DNA of 64,000 bases from Methylococcaceae bacterium (GTDB taxonomy: Bacteria > Pseudomonadota > Gammaproteobacteria > Methylococcales > Methylomonadaceae): assembly GCA_013140705.1 (NCBI GenBank), contig JABFSH010000021.1, positions 1-64,000 of the forward strand. The letters are read 5' to 3'. How positions within the stretch are numbered: the stretch's first letter is position 1; every line of letters starts with the position of its first letter. Both the position numbers and the translations under genes were made by a program. Under the pieces are notes generated by a model, which saw nothing but the letters and a program-made list of their open reading frames with translations, was not told where the DNA came from and did no database searches. Positions 53,616-62,099 of the stretch are shown here, piece by piece.

Positions 53616-55817
53616 ATGGCCAAATTTGTCTTTCAAAAACAAATGGACGCAATGGATTGCGGTCCTACCTGTTTACATATGGTGGCACGTCATTACGGGC
53701 GGATTTTGCCCATGGATGAATTAAGAGAAAAATGCAGTTTGACTCGTCTGGGAGTCACACTCGGCGGAATTGCCGATGCTGCCGAAAATTTCCATTTGAA
53801 AACCGTTGCCATCCGGGCCTCGATGCACACCTTGCAGGAAGAAGTCCTGCTACCCTGTATTGCACATTGGCAGCAGAAACATTTTGTTGTCGTTCATGGT
53901 ATCAAAAACAACAGCGTCTTTATTGCCGATCCCGCTTATGGCCTGATCAAATATAGTCGAAAGGAATTCATGGCCGGCTGGCTGAACATGGTCAATCCCG
54001 ATGAAACAGCCGAGGGCATTTTATTGTTGGTCGATACAACACCTGAATTCTATGCCGATCCGGACGTGCAACAAAAAAAGCCAAGAGGACTGGGATTTTT
54101 ATGGCCTTATTTTCGGCCTTACCATTCTCTTTTCATGCAGCTTTTTTTAGGCCTTCTGGTAGGCAGCCTGATTTTACTGGCCTTCCCTTTTCTGACACAA
54201 GCCATGGTCGACTATGGCATCAACTATCACAACCTGGATTTCGTCTATGTGTTGCTGGCAGCGCAACTGACACTGTTTTTGTCACAAACTTCCGTTGATT
54301 TGTTACGCAGCTGGATTCTGTTGCATATCGGCGCAAGAATCAATATCGCGATCATTTCCGATTTTTTAATCAAGCTGATAAAACTGCCCGTCTCGTTCTT
54401 TGATACCAAAATGATTGGCGATCTGTTGCAACGCATTCAGGATCATCATCGCGTTGAAGAATTTCTCTCCTCATCGACTCTGACCACCTTGTTTGCACTG
54501 GTCAACTTTATCGTCTTTGGCGCAGCGCTGGCCTGGTATAATCAGACGATCCTGATGATTTTCGTGAGTAGTATCGCGATGTATGTCACCTGGGTTTTGC
54601 TGTTTATGAAAAAACGGGCAACTCTCGATTATCAGCGTTTTGACCAGGCGTCAAAAACGCAAAGCAGCATGGTGCAACTGATACACGGCATGCAGGAAAT
54701 CAAACTCAACAACTCCGAGCGCCGACGCCGCTGGGAATGGGAACGCATCCAGGTCAGATTATTCAAGGTGTCGGTGAAAAGTCTCGCGCTTTACCAATAT
54801 CAAATGACCGGAGCCAACTTTATTAATGAGCTCAAAAATATCCTGATCTCCTTTTATTGCGCAAAATCCGTCATTGATGGCCACATGACCCTGGGCATGA
54901 TGCTGTCAGTCCAATACATCATTGGTCAGCTGAACGCGCCAATTTCAAATTTCGTCAGTTTTCTACAATCCATGCAGGATGCCCGTATCAGCCTCGGGCG
55001 ACTGGCTGAAATTCATGATCAGAAAAACGAGACGATACCCCAGCCAATGACCCATTTGCTGAGCCAGGATAAAACCATAGTCATAGAAAATGACCTGTGC
55101 TTTCAATACGGACGGAAAAAATCGCCTAAGGTATTGGAAAATCTGAATCTGGTAATTCCTGAAGGCAAAGTGACCGCCATTGTCGGCGCTAGCGGCAGCG
55201 GGAAAACCACGTTACTGAAGCTCTTGATGCGCTTTTATCCACCGACACAGGGCAAAATGCGGGTCGGCAATATTCAATTGAATGACATTGACATGGCCCT
55301 GTGGCGGCAAAAATGCGGCGTGGTCATGCAAAATGGCTTTATTTTTCATGACACGGTTCTGAGGAATATCACCGAATCAGAATCGGAGGGTTTAATAGAT
55401 AAAAACAAACTTAACCAGGCCATTGCAATAGCCAATTTAGGTGAATTAATCGATACACTCCCGAATGGTTTGAATACCGAGATTGGCGCCAACGGCATAT
55501 CATTGAGCGGCGGACAAAATCAGCGCATTCTAATTGCACGAGCCGTTTACAAAAATCCGGATTATCTGTTTTTTGATGAAGCGACCAGCGCTCTGGATGC
55601 AAAAAACGAGCGGGTCATTATGGAAAACCTGCAGGCCTTCTATCAGGGCCGCACCGTTGTTGTGATCGCCCATCGCTTAAGTACGGTAAAAAATGCCGAC
55701 CAGATCGTTGTACTCGATAGGGGCAAAGTGGTTGAAACCGGTAATCACGAACAATTGACCACATTAAAAGGTGTCTACTACAACCTGGTAAGCAATCAAC
55801 TGGAGTTGGGACAATAG
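53616..55817 (+). CDS. C39 peptidase-containing ABC transporter (PCAT)
   Basis: 733 aa. N-terminal C39 peptidase: MDAMDCGPTCL with catalytic Cys15, then His89 in HFVVVHGI and Asp105 in IADPA. A six-helix membrane domain (about 155-460) follows, then the ATPase: Walker A GASGSGKTT at 524-532, signature LSGGQ at 630-634, and Walker B YLFFDEATSALD. It cleaves a peptide after Gly-Gly and exports the mature product; its obvious partner is the 77-aa precursor. It lies 237 bp after the radical SAM gene and 2 bp before the adaptor gene. Confidence 0.92.
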   Translation: MAKFVFQKQMDAMDCGPTCLHMVARHYGRILPMDELREKCSLTRLGVTLGGIADAAENFHLKTVAIRASMHTLQEEVLLPCIAHWQQKHFVVVHGIKNNSVFIADPAYGLIKYSRKEFMAGWLNMVNPDETAEGILLLVDTTPEFYADPDVQQKKPRGLGFLWPYFRPYHSLFMQLFLGLLVGSLILLAFPFLTQAMVDYGINYHNLDFVYVLLAAQLTLFLSQTSVDLLRSWILLHIGARINIAIISDFLIKLIKLPVSFFDTKMIGDLLQRIQDHHRVEEFLSSSTLTTLFALVNFIVFGAALAWYNQTILMIFVSSIAMYVTWVLLFMKKRATLDYQRFDQASKTQSSMVQLIHGMQEIKLNNSERRRRWEWERIQVRLFKVSVKSLALYQYQMTGANFINELKNILISFYCAKSVIDGHMTLGMMLSVQYIIGQLNAPISNFVSFLQSMQDARISLGRLAEIHDQKNETIPQPMTHLLSQDKTIVIENDLCFQYGRKKSPKVLENLNLVIPEGKVTAIVGASGSGKTTLLKLLMRFYPPTQGKMRVGNIQLNDIDMALWRQKCGVVMQNGFIFHDTVLRNITESESEGLIDKNKLNQAIAIANLGELIDTLPNGLNTEIGANGISLSGGQNQRILIARAVYKNPDYLFFDEATSALDAKNERVIMENLQAFYQGRTVVVIAHRLSTVKNADQIVVLDRGKVVETGNHEQLTTLKGVYYNLVSNQLELGQ

Positions 55818-55819
55818 CC

Positions 55820-57163
55820 ATGCCGCATCTTAGCCCCTATGCAAATCCAGAAACCTTGGCACAGCCGACTTATGACAAGCTGGAAATCCTGGGCGATTAC
55901 AGTATGTACACCCTGGAATTGCTTGGAAAACCACCCGCCTGGATTTTGCGCTGGGGCGGCACCGTGATTTTGACGCTTATCATGGCCATTATTTTATTGT
56001 CCTGGATTGTGAAATATCCAGACATCGTGTCTGCCAAAGTCACCGTCACCACGCCCATTCCTCCAGCCAGTCTGGTGGCGCGCCAAAGCGGGAAGCTACA
56101 TTGGCTGAAAAGTAACAACCATCAGCAGGTCAAAAAAAATGACTTGCTTGCAGTTATTGAAAGTTCCGCCAACTTCAATGATATAGTGCAACTGAAAGAA
56201 TGGTTAAAGAACTATAGCCCTCATCAAGTAGATGTTGCATACCTGGCAACCCTTCCGCAGAATCTTAAACTGGGCGACATTCAGAATCAATTTGCACAAT
56301 TCCAGAAACAGCTCAATGAAATGCTGTTTTTTTTAACTTCAAACCCGCTTGCAAAGAAAATAGTCCTCAATCGCAAAAAACAGCAGCAACTCGAGGCGAT
56401 GTTGAACAAATTTCAACAACAGGCAACCATCCTTCGGAGTGAAAATACCCTACTGGATAAAAACCTGCAACGCTTTCAACAACTGCAAACCAAACAACTG
56501 ATCTCGGCCAGCAACGTCGATGAAAAACAGATAAGTCTGCTCAACAATCGTCGGCAGCAAGAACAACTCAGCGTGGAGGCGTCAAGAACACAAATCGAAC
56601 TGACCAACTTAAGCACCGAATTGAATGAATTGAACCAGGTTGATGCAAACAAACGCGAATCCTTCAAACTGAATCTGGCTGAAGCCTACCAGGCCCTGTT
56701 GACAAGTTTAAGTCTGTGGGAAAAAAACTATCTGCTGACATCTCCTATTGAGGGCCGTTTGGTGCTGTCCAAATTCTGGGGAGAATTCCAGGTCGTCAAT
56801 GTCGGCGAAGAAGTCGTCACAATCGTACCTTTTGAAAAACAGCCCATACTGGCCAAAATGAAAATGCCTCTAGAAAATTCCGGCAAGGTTAAAACAGGCC
56901 AGAAACTTTTAATTAAGCTGGCAGGTTATCCGTATCAGGAATATGGCCAGATTGTCAGCAAGATAAACTCCATTTCGCTAGTGCCGAGAGAGAATATGTA
57001 CACGGTCGACGCCATTCTGCCTAACCCGCTGGTCACCAGCTATAAGAAAACACTGAGCTTCCACCAGGAAATGCAGGGGCAGGCTGAAATCGTGACTGAA
57101 GATATTCGATTACTGGAAAGAGTCTTTTACCAGTTGCGGAAGGTATTGAAAAAAGCGGAATAG
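55820..57163 (+). CDS. HlyD-family secretion adaptor
   Basis: 447 aa. A single N-terminal membrane helix (about 49-66) leads to a barrel-sandwich domain split by a long coiled coil (about 165-280, rich in Gln, Leu and Asn), then the beta-barrel (PIEGRLVLSKFWGEFQVVNVGEEV). It connects the PCAT exporter to an outer-membrane TolC-type channel, which is not encoded here. The last gene of the peptide operon; a terminator-like hairpin is 150 bp downstream. Confidence 0.9.
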   Translation: MPHLSPYANPETLAQPTYDKLEILGDYSMYTLELLGKPPAWILRWGGTVILTLIMAIILLSWIVKYPDIVSAKVTVTTPIPPASLVARQSGKLHWLKSNNHQQVKKNDLLAVIESSANFNDIVQLKEWLKNYSPHQVDVAYLATLPQNLKLGDIQNQFAQFQKQLNEMLFFLTSNPLAKKIVLNRKKQQQLEAMLNKFQQQATILRSENTLLDKNLQRFQQLQTKQLISASNVDEKQISLLNNRRQQEQLSVEASRTQIELTNLSTELNELNQVDANKRESFKLNLAEAYQALLTSLSLWEKNYLLTSPIEGRLVLSKFWGEFQVVNVGEEVVTIVPFEKQPILAKMKMPLENSGKVKTGQKLLIKLAGYPYQEYGQIVSKINSISLVPRENMYTVDAILPNPLVTSYKKTLSFHQEMQGQAEIVTEDIRLLERVFYQLRKVLKKAE

Positions 57164-57312
57164 GTCGTTATGGGAACTTTATCCAGCTCTAAAATGCGCC
57201 CTTGATTTTCAACACGCACCTTACAGACCGCCCTTGTGTTCGCTACGATGTCGTTACTGATTTCTGTTATCTCGTTACAGGCAACAAGTGTTTGATCAAT
57301 GCCCGGCACATC

Positions 57313-57343
57313 AAGGTAAGCGGTCAAAAAAACCGCTTACCTT
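57313..57343. terminator. Terminator-like hairpin after the peptide export operon
   Basis: 12-bp perfect arms AAGGTAAGCGGT (57313-57324) and ACCGCTTACCTT (57332-57343) around a 7-nt CAAAAAA loop. Only a short T-run ends the stem. It is a likely transcript end for the precursor-to-HlyD operon. Confidence 0.55.
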
Positions 57344-57374
57344 TGTCCGCATCCATGCGAACTATAGGCTAGCC

Positions 57375-57503
57375 TCATTTATGTAGGTTATAAAACAGGA
57401 CATGGAGCCTGACCAATAGGTTATTCGGATTCTGTGTTGTCATCGCTACATGTGCCAATCTTACTGTAGTGGCTATTGCTAGTGCTGTTATTGCTGTCAT
57501 CAT
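57375..57503 (-). CDS. Possible 42-aa peptide
   Basis: The ATG at 57503 has AGGGGGA 8 nt upstream on the minus strand. The peptide starts MMTAITALAIATTVRLAH, a plausible hydrophobic helix, and ends LFYNLHK. The ribosome site makes translation possible, but no homology is recognised. It lies next to a peptide export operon on the opposite strand. Confidence 0.3.
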   Translation of the reverse strand: MMTAITALAIATTVRLAHVAMTTQNPNNLLVRLHVLFYNLHK

Positions 57504-58264
57504 GTTCTGAGTCCCCCTGTTGTAAGAGTTACCTGCGCTAAATGCGCCGACAACCTCGTTAAAAAAATGAGCCAAATTTTTCTAGTATTGAACCCTTGAG
57601 AGAAAACAGATGAATCAAGGGCAAGAGCGGTCTATATGAAGAAGGCTCTTTAGCATTTAAAAGATGTAACTTTTTTGCTATCGATAAACAGGTAAGAGCA
57701 ACAATAATGCCAGTTTTATAAGTCACTGATTTAAATAATTATTTTTTATTTTTAAAGGCGACTGTCATTTCCAATAGTTGAGTAGGGCACTATTTTTTTC
57801 AAACCCTGTAAATACTATACGCCTATCACTTAAAGAAAAGCTATAGATACTAAGGCGCTGTTCGTATTTCGGTTCTGTTACAGGAAGTCAGTAAAATAAA
57901 GACTTGGTGACGCTTGTTAATGGATTTAAGCAGGCATACCGCTGAAAAATGCCTAAAAACCAGGCCTTTTACAGATTGTAACTCTCACGTAGAGTTTATT
58001 CTTTAAGGAAATGAAAAGGTTCATATGCAACTGTCACAGATGTCAGGCGGACTGACAAAAATGACTCTGAGTTATGCATCTGACCGTGTCAGCATGTGAC
58101 GGGATCAAATATTGTCTTGTTTGGTCATATCTCCCAATATATTGTGATTTGAATCCTAACAACCGCACTTTCTTTCGTTAGAGCAGGATAATAGGGGCGC
58201 AGACTAAACACATCCATCCTGAACAACGAGCCTCCTGCAATAATCGGAACTCTTTAATAGACTG

Positions 58265-59092
58265 CTACAAACCATGCGCAAAGTTGTGCATGGTACAAAT
58301 TAAAATCACACCTGCCGTGATCAGGGCGATTTGCTGCAGCGAGTTTTTCATATCGGTTTTTTTATGGAGGGATGGTATCAAATCGGCAACGGCGATGTAA
58401 ATAAAGCTGGACGCTGCCAGGGCCAGGAAATACGGCAGACTTTGGTGTAAATTTTCCAGACAGAAATAAGCCAGCACACCACCGATGACCGTCGTTAAAC
58501 TGGCGAGAATATTATAGAAAAGCGCTTTGCCTTTGCTGTAACCACTTTCCAGCAAAATGGCAAAATCCCCCACTTCCTGGGGAATTTCATGGGCTGCAAC
58601 CGCAAGACTGGTGACGATGCCTAACTGAACATCGGTTAAAAAGGCCGCTGTTATCAAAACGCCATCGACGAAATTATGGATGCCGTCACCGACGATAATC
58701 AAGGCGCCGGTTGATCTTCCGATGCCATGACTATGACCATGGCTGTGGCCATGATCTGGGAGTTCGTCATGGCTGTCGTCGCCGTGGGCCTCACAGGCGC
58801 CAAAATGGCAGTGCCGCCAGATCAGCAGTTTCTCCAGTATAAAAAAACCCAGGATGCCCGCCAAAATCGTGCCTGACAGGACCTGCAACCGATCTGTTTT
58901 TACGGAGGCAAAGGCTTCCGGTATCAAACCCCAAAAAGCAACAGCTAACAAGGCGCCAATGGCAAAACTAATACCATGCGGCAGCATTGCATTTCTTCGA
59001 TGATCCGGCAGCAGCAAAAAAACAGCGGCCGCCAGCACGCTTAAGATGCCGCCAAGTGCCGTAAATAGAATGATTAACAGTAATAAATGCAT
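58265..59092 (-). CDS. ZIP-family metal transporter
   Basis: 275 aa, about eight membrane helices. A cytoplasmic or periplasmic His-rich loop (about residues 93-124, many His and Asp) lies between helices 3 and 4. The metal-path motifs GDGIHNFVDG in helix 4 and AAHEIPQEVGDFAILL in helix 5 match ZIP transporters. It would import zinc or another divalent metal. It follows pgeF by 4 bp in an rluD-pgeF-zip operon. Confidence 0.9.
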   Translation of the reverse strand: MHLLLLIILFTALGGILSVLAAAVFLLLPDHRRNAMLPHGISFAIGALLAVAFWGLIPEAFASVKTDRLQVLSGTILAGILGFFILEKLLIWRHCHFGACEAHGDDSHDELPDHGHSHGHSHGIGRSTGALIIVGDGIHNFVDGVLITAAFLTDVQLGIVTSLAVAAHEIPQEVGDFAILLESGYSKGKALFYNILASLTTVIGGVLAYFCLENLHQSLPYFLALAASSFIYIAVADLIPSLHKKTDMKNSLQQIALITAGVILICTMHNFAHGL

Positions 59093-59096
59093 GAGC

Positions 59097-59831
59097 TTAA
59101 TTCTTCCATATCAGCGTAGCCATACGCCCGGTTACATTGTCTCTGCGATAAGAATAAAATCGCGCAGAATCTGTTACTGTACAAAAGTTGCCGCCATAGA
59201 CCTGATCAATACCCAATTCCATTAATTCATGACGGGCCAGTTGATAAATATCGGCCAGCCATTTTTCGTCACTCACTTGTTTAAAGGCGGTTAAGTTGAT
59301 CTCAGATTTTTTTTTGAAGGCATCTCTCACTTCTTTCCCTACTTCAAAGCTTTCCGGGCCAATCGCCGGACCTAACCAAACCATTAAATCGGCTATCGGC
59401 AAAGCCTTGATAGTATTGGTGATGATGCCGGCGGCTAAGCCTCTCCAGCCCGCATGGATGGCGGCGACGCAAATACCTTCCTTATCGCAGACCAGCAGGG
59501 GTAAGCAATCAGCCGTCATCACGGTACAGACTATCCCCGTCTGCATTGTGTAACTGGCATCCGCCTCTTGTAGCCTAGCGGATTTCGCTGCATCAATAAC
59601 GACATTGCTGTGGATTTGGCTCAGCCATAGGGGTTCGTCAGGCAAATTCAGTCGAGCTTTTAGTAACTGCCGGTTTTGCAACACCCGGTCCCGTTGATCG
59701 CCGACATGCAAGGCGGAATTGAAGCTTGCATAAGGACTGGCGCTGACGCCACCGGTTCGTAAGGTGGTCGCCGCCTTAATATGGTCAGGTGCCGGCCAAT
59801 CAGGGACCAGCCAATGTTCATTCGCGTTCAT
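59097..59831 (-). CDS. pgeF: Peptidoglycan editing factor PgeF (YfiH/LACC1 family)
   Basis: 244 aa. Family residues appear in TADCLPLLVCD (Cys), SQIHSNVV (His) and AAIHAGWRGLAAGI (His), forming the zinc-type active site. PgeF hydrolyses non-canonical L-Ser-containing cell-wall precursors, and homologues have purine nucleoside activity. It overlaps rluD by 14 bp, a conserved proteobacterial arrangement. Confidence 0.92.
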   Translation of the reverse strand: MNANEHWLVPDWPAPDHIKAATTLRTGGVSASPYASFNSALHVGDQRDRVLQNRQLLKARLNLPDEPLWLSQIHSNVVIDAAKSARLQEADASYTMQTGIVCTVMTADCLPLLVCDKEGICVAAIHAGWRGLAAGIITNTIKALPIADLMVWLGPAIGPESFEVGKEVRDAFKKKSEINLTAFKQVSDEKWLADIYQLARHELMELGIDQVYGGNFCTVTDSARFYSYRRDNVTGRMATLIWKN

Positions 59832-60762
59832 TGTCTGCTAACGCTTCGAGCAAATTTGCCATGTCCAGTGGAAGCGACTGTTCCCACTCACAATAATCAC
59901 CTGTCACCGGGTGAATTAAGCCTAGTTTTGCGGCATGTAAGGCTTGGCGCTTGAAACTGCGCAATTCTTTTTCAAGCCGTTCGCTACAATTGGGCGGCAT
60001 CTGAAAACGTCCACCATAGACCGGGTCACCCAACAGCGGATAACGAATATGAGCCATGTGGACTCTTATCTGGTGTGTGCGGCCTGTTTCCAGTTTTAAC
60101 TGGATATAGGTGTGATGGGTAAAACGTTGCACAACCCGATAATGAGTAACAGCCTCTTTGCCCGATTCTTTAACCGTATAGCGTTTGCGATCCGTTGGAT
60201 GTCGTGCCAATGGCTCGTCGACTGTGCCGCCCGCCGTCATCCGGCCTTTGCTGATGGCCAGATACTCCCGCGTTATCTCTCGTTCTTGAAGTTGCTGCGT
60301 CAGACTGTTATGCGCTTGCAGGGTTTTTGCAATCATCAATAAACCACTGGTTTCCTTGTCAATGCGATGCACAATACCAGCTCGGGGCAAAGTCTCCAGA
60401 TTTTTATCGTGGTTCAGCAGCGCATTCAGTAAGGTTCCACTCCAGTTGCCTACGGCCGGATGAACGACGAGACCGGCCGGCTTGTTAACAATCAATAGGC
60501 TGTCATCCTCGTAGATAATGTCTAAAGGAATTTCTTCGGCTTCAGAAACAACCACAACCTCCGGTTCGGCATCCAGTGTGATAATTTCACCGCCATCCAG
60601 CTTGTCTTTTGCTTTCAATATCAGATCATTGACGACTACGCGCCCTGTTTTAATCCAGGTTTGCAACTTACTGCGCGAATAATCGGGAAATAATTCGGCC
60701 AACACTTGATCCAGGCGTTTGCCCGCCATTTCGTACGGCACTTCTTCTGTCAATCTTGTCAT
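59818..60762 (-). CDS. rluD: 23S rRNA pseudouridine synthase RluD
   Basis: 314 aa. An N-terminal S4 RNA-binding domain (about 12-75) and the catalytic segment GIVHRIDKETSGLLMIAKT, with the active Asp in HRIDKETSG, identify RluA/RluD synthases. RluD makes the pseudouridines of helix 69 (1911, 1915, 1917 in E. coli) in 23S rRNA. The divergent bamD and downstream pgeF are the normal neighbours of rluD. Confidence 0.94.
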   Translation of the reverse strand: MTRLTEEVPYEMAGKRLDQVLAELFPDYSRSKLQTWIKTGRVVVNDLILKAKDKLDGGEIITLDAEPEVVVVSEAEEIPLDIIYEDDSLLIVNKPAGLVVHPAVGNWSGTLLNALLNHDKNLETLPRAGIVHRIDKETSGLLMIAKTLQAHNSLTQQLQEREITREYLAISKGRMTAGGTVDEPLARHPTDRKRYTVKESGKEAVTHYRVVQRFTHHTYIQLKLETGRTHQIRVHMAHIRYPLLGDPVYGGRFQMPPNCSERLEKELRSFKRQALHAAKLGLIHPVTGDYCEWEQSLPLDMANLLEALADNERE

Positions 60763-60943
60763 AACAAGTTATTTTATTTTACCTATTGCTATTTACATCG
60801 CCCGAATAGCCTGCGGCGTATAATCAAAAAACCGTAGTCCATTGGCCCTAAGATCAGTTATACTCGGCAGTCAAACAGTAGAGCCGGATGTCGTTCATTT
60901 TACGACACGAAAGTCTCTAATATTACAACGTGTCGTAACAACC

Positions 60944-61783
60944 ATGCGATTAATTTTAATAAATATTCTAGTTATCTGTTGTTTAAGCCTGTCTCTGCAA
61001 GGCTGTGAGACGCTAAAAAGCTTGGCCTCAGGCAGTTCTGATACCGAAGACGAATATGTCGGATGGACTGCAGAAAAATTTCTCGCCGAAGCGAAAAAAA
61101 CGTTGGAATCGGGTAATTTTGAAAAGGCCATCAAGCTGTATGAGGCGCTTGAGGCACGTTATCCATTTGGTGATTTCTCGGCACAGACTCAAATCGATAT
61201 CGCTTATGCTTACTATAAGAACGGCGATCCCGACAATGCAATTGCAGCAGCAGACCGTTTTATCAAAATCAATCCACGTAATCCCAGTGTTGATTATGCC
61301 TATTACTTAAAAGGGCTGATCAATTATAACCGTGGAATCGGGTTTCTTGATCGCTTTCTACCCTCTGACACTTCCCAGCGTGACCCGGGCAACGCCCGTG
61401 ATGCGTATGAAAACTTTACAGAGTTATTGAGGCGCTTCCCAAACAGCAAATATGCTGACGACGCAAAGCAGCGGATGACAGCACTGAGAAATAATCTGGC
61501 CATGCACGAGGTTCATGTCGCCCGTTATTACATGAAACGCAAAGCCTATATTGCTGCCGTCAATCGAGCCTCAACTGTCCTCGAAAAATACGACCGCACC
61601 CCGGCCGTACCTTATGCCTTGCTGGTTTTGCAGGAAGCTTACACAAATCTGGAAATGCCGGAATTTGCCAAAGATATGACCAGAGTTTACGAACAAAACT
61701 ATCCCAATGGACCTCCTGTACCGGAATATCAAAACTCCACGTTTGCCCATCAGGTATGGGATTTTATCGGTCTGGAAAAATAA
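60944..61783 (+). CDS. bamD: Outer-membrane assembly lipoprotein BamD
   Basis: About 279 aa from the ATG at 60944 (MRLILINILVICCLSLSLQG), 102 nt into a longer open frame. The signal peptide ends at the lipobox LSLQGC. About five TPR-like repeats follow, including FEKAIKLYEALEARYPFG and the conserved DPGNARDAYENFTELLRRFP. BamD is an essential member of the BAM complex, with BamA, that inserts beta-barrels. It is divergent from rluD, as usual. Confidence 0.93.
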   Translation: MRLILINILVICCLSLSLQGCETLKSLASGSSDTEDEYVGWTAEKFLAEAKKTLESGNFEKAIKLYEALEARYPFGDFSAQTQIDIAYAYYKNGDPDNAIAAADRFIKINPRNPSVDYAYYLKGLINYNRGIGFLDRFLPSDTSQRDPGNARDAYENFTELLRRFPNSKYADDAKQRMTALRNNLAMHEVHVARYYMKRKAYIAAVNRASTVLEKYDRTPAVPYALLVLQEAYTNLEMPEFAKDMTRVYEQNYPNGPPVPEYQNSTFAHQVWDFIGLEK

Positions 61784-62099
61784 ATCCACAAGGATTTGCC
61801 TGGTTTTTTAGGACCCCAGCTCAATTACTCACGTTCGACGCAATGGTCGGCCGTGGTTATGTTAGAATAGTTTGCTAAATCAGATTCGTAAGTAGTAACG
61901 TTTGCTAAGGGATTAATCAGTAAACTTGAATCCGGTTTTTATCCGCAGATGGGCTTTTTTTAACATTGAAAAATCACTAGTTTTCGAAATAACAAGTGAC
62001 TTGATAAGGATCGCTGTTTTGAGCTGCGCACGCAATGCGCGGATACGTTTCAGCGGCCAAACAAGTCTATAACAACACCTTTACCACGAGAAATTTACC
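61784..62099. other. Upstream region of the transketolase gene
   Basis: About 315 bp. GTTTGCTAA occurs twice (61870-61878 and 61900-61908, 30 bp apart, about three helical turns), which could be regulator sites. No ORF. A Shine-Dalgarno for the transketolase is weak. Confidence 0.4.

Larger units (their letters stand above)
57164..58264. other. 1.1-kb region with a terminator and possible tiny ORFs
   Basis: It includes the hairpin at 57313-57343, a small minus-strand ORF (57375-57503) with a G-rich ribosome site, and two very short overlapping plus-strand frames at 58011-58099. Otherwise AT-rich with no conventional gene. Confidence 0.5.

Noticed and set aside
57127-57327. 66-codon minus-strand frame at the end of the HlyD gene
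   Set aside because: It overlaps HlyD on the other strand and has no ribosome site; I cannot separate it from chance.
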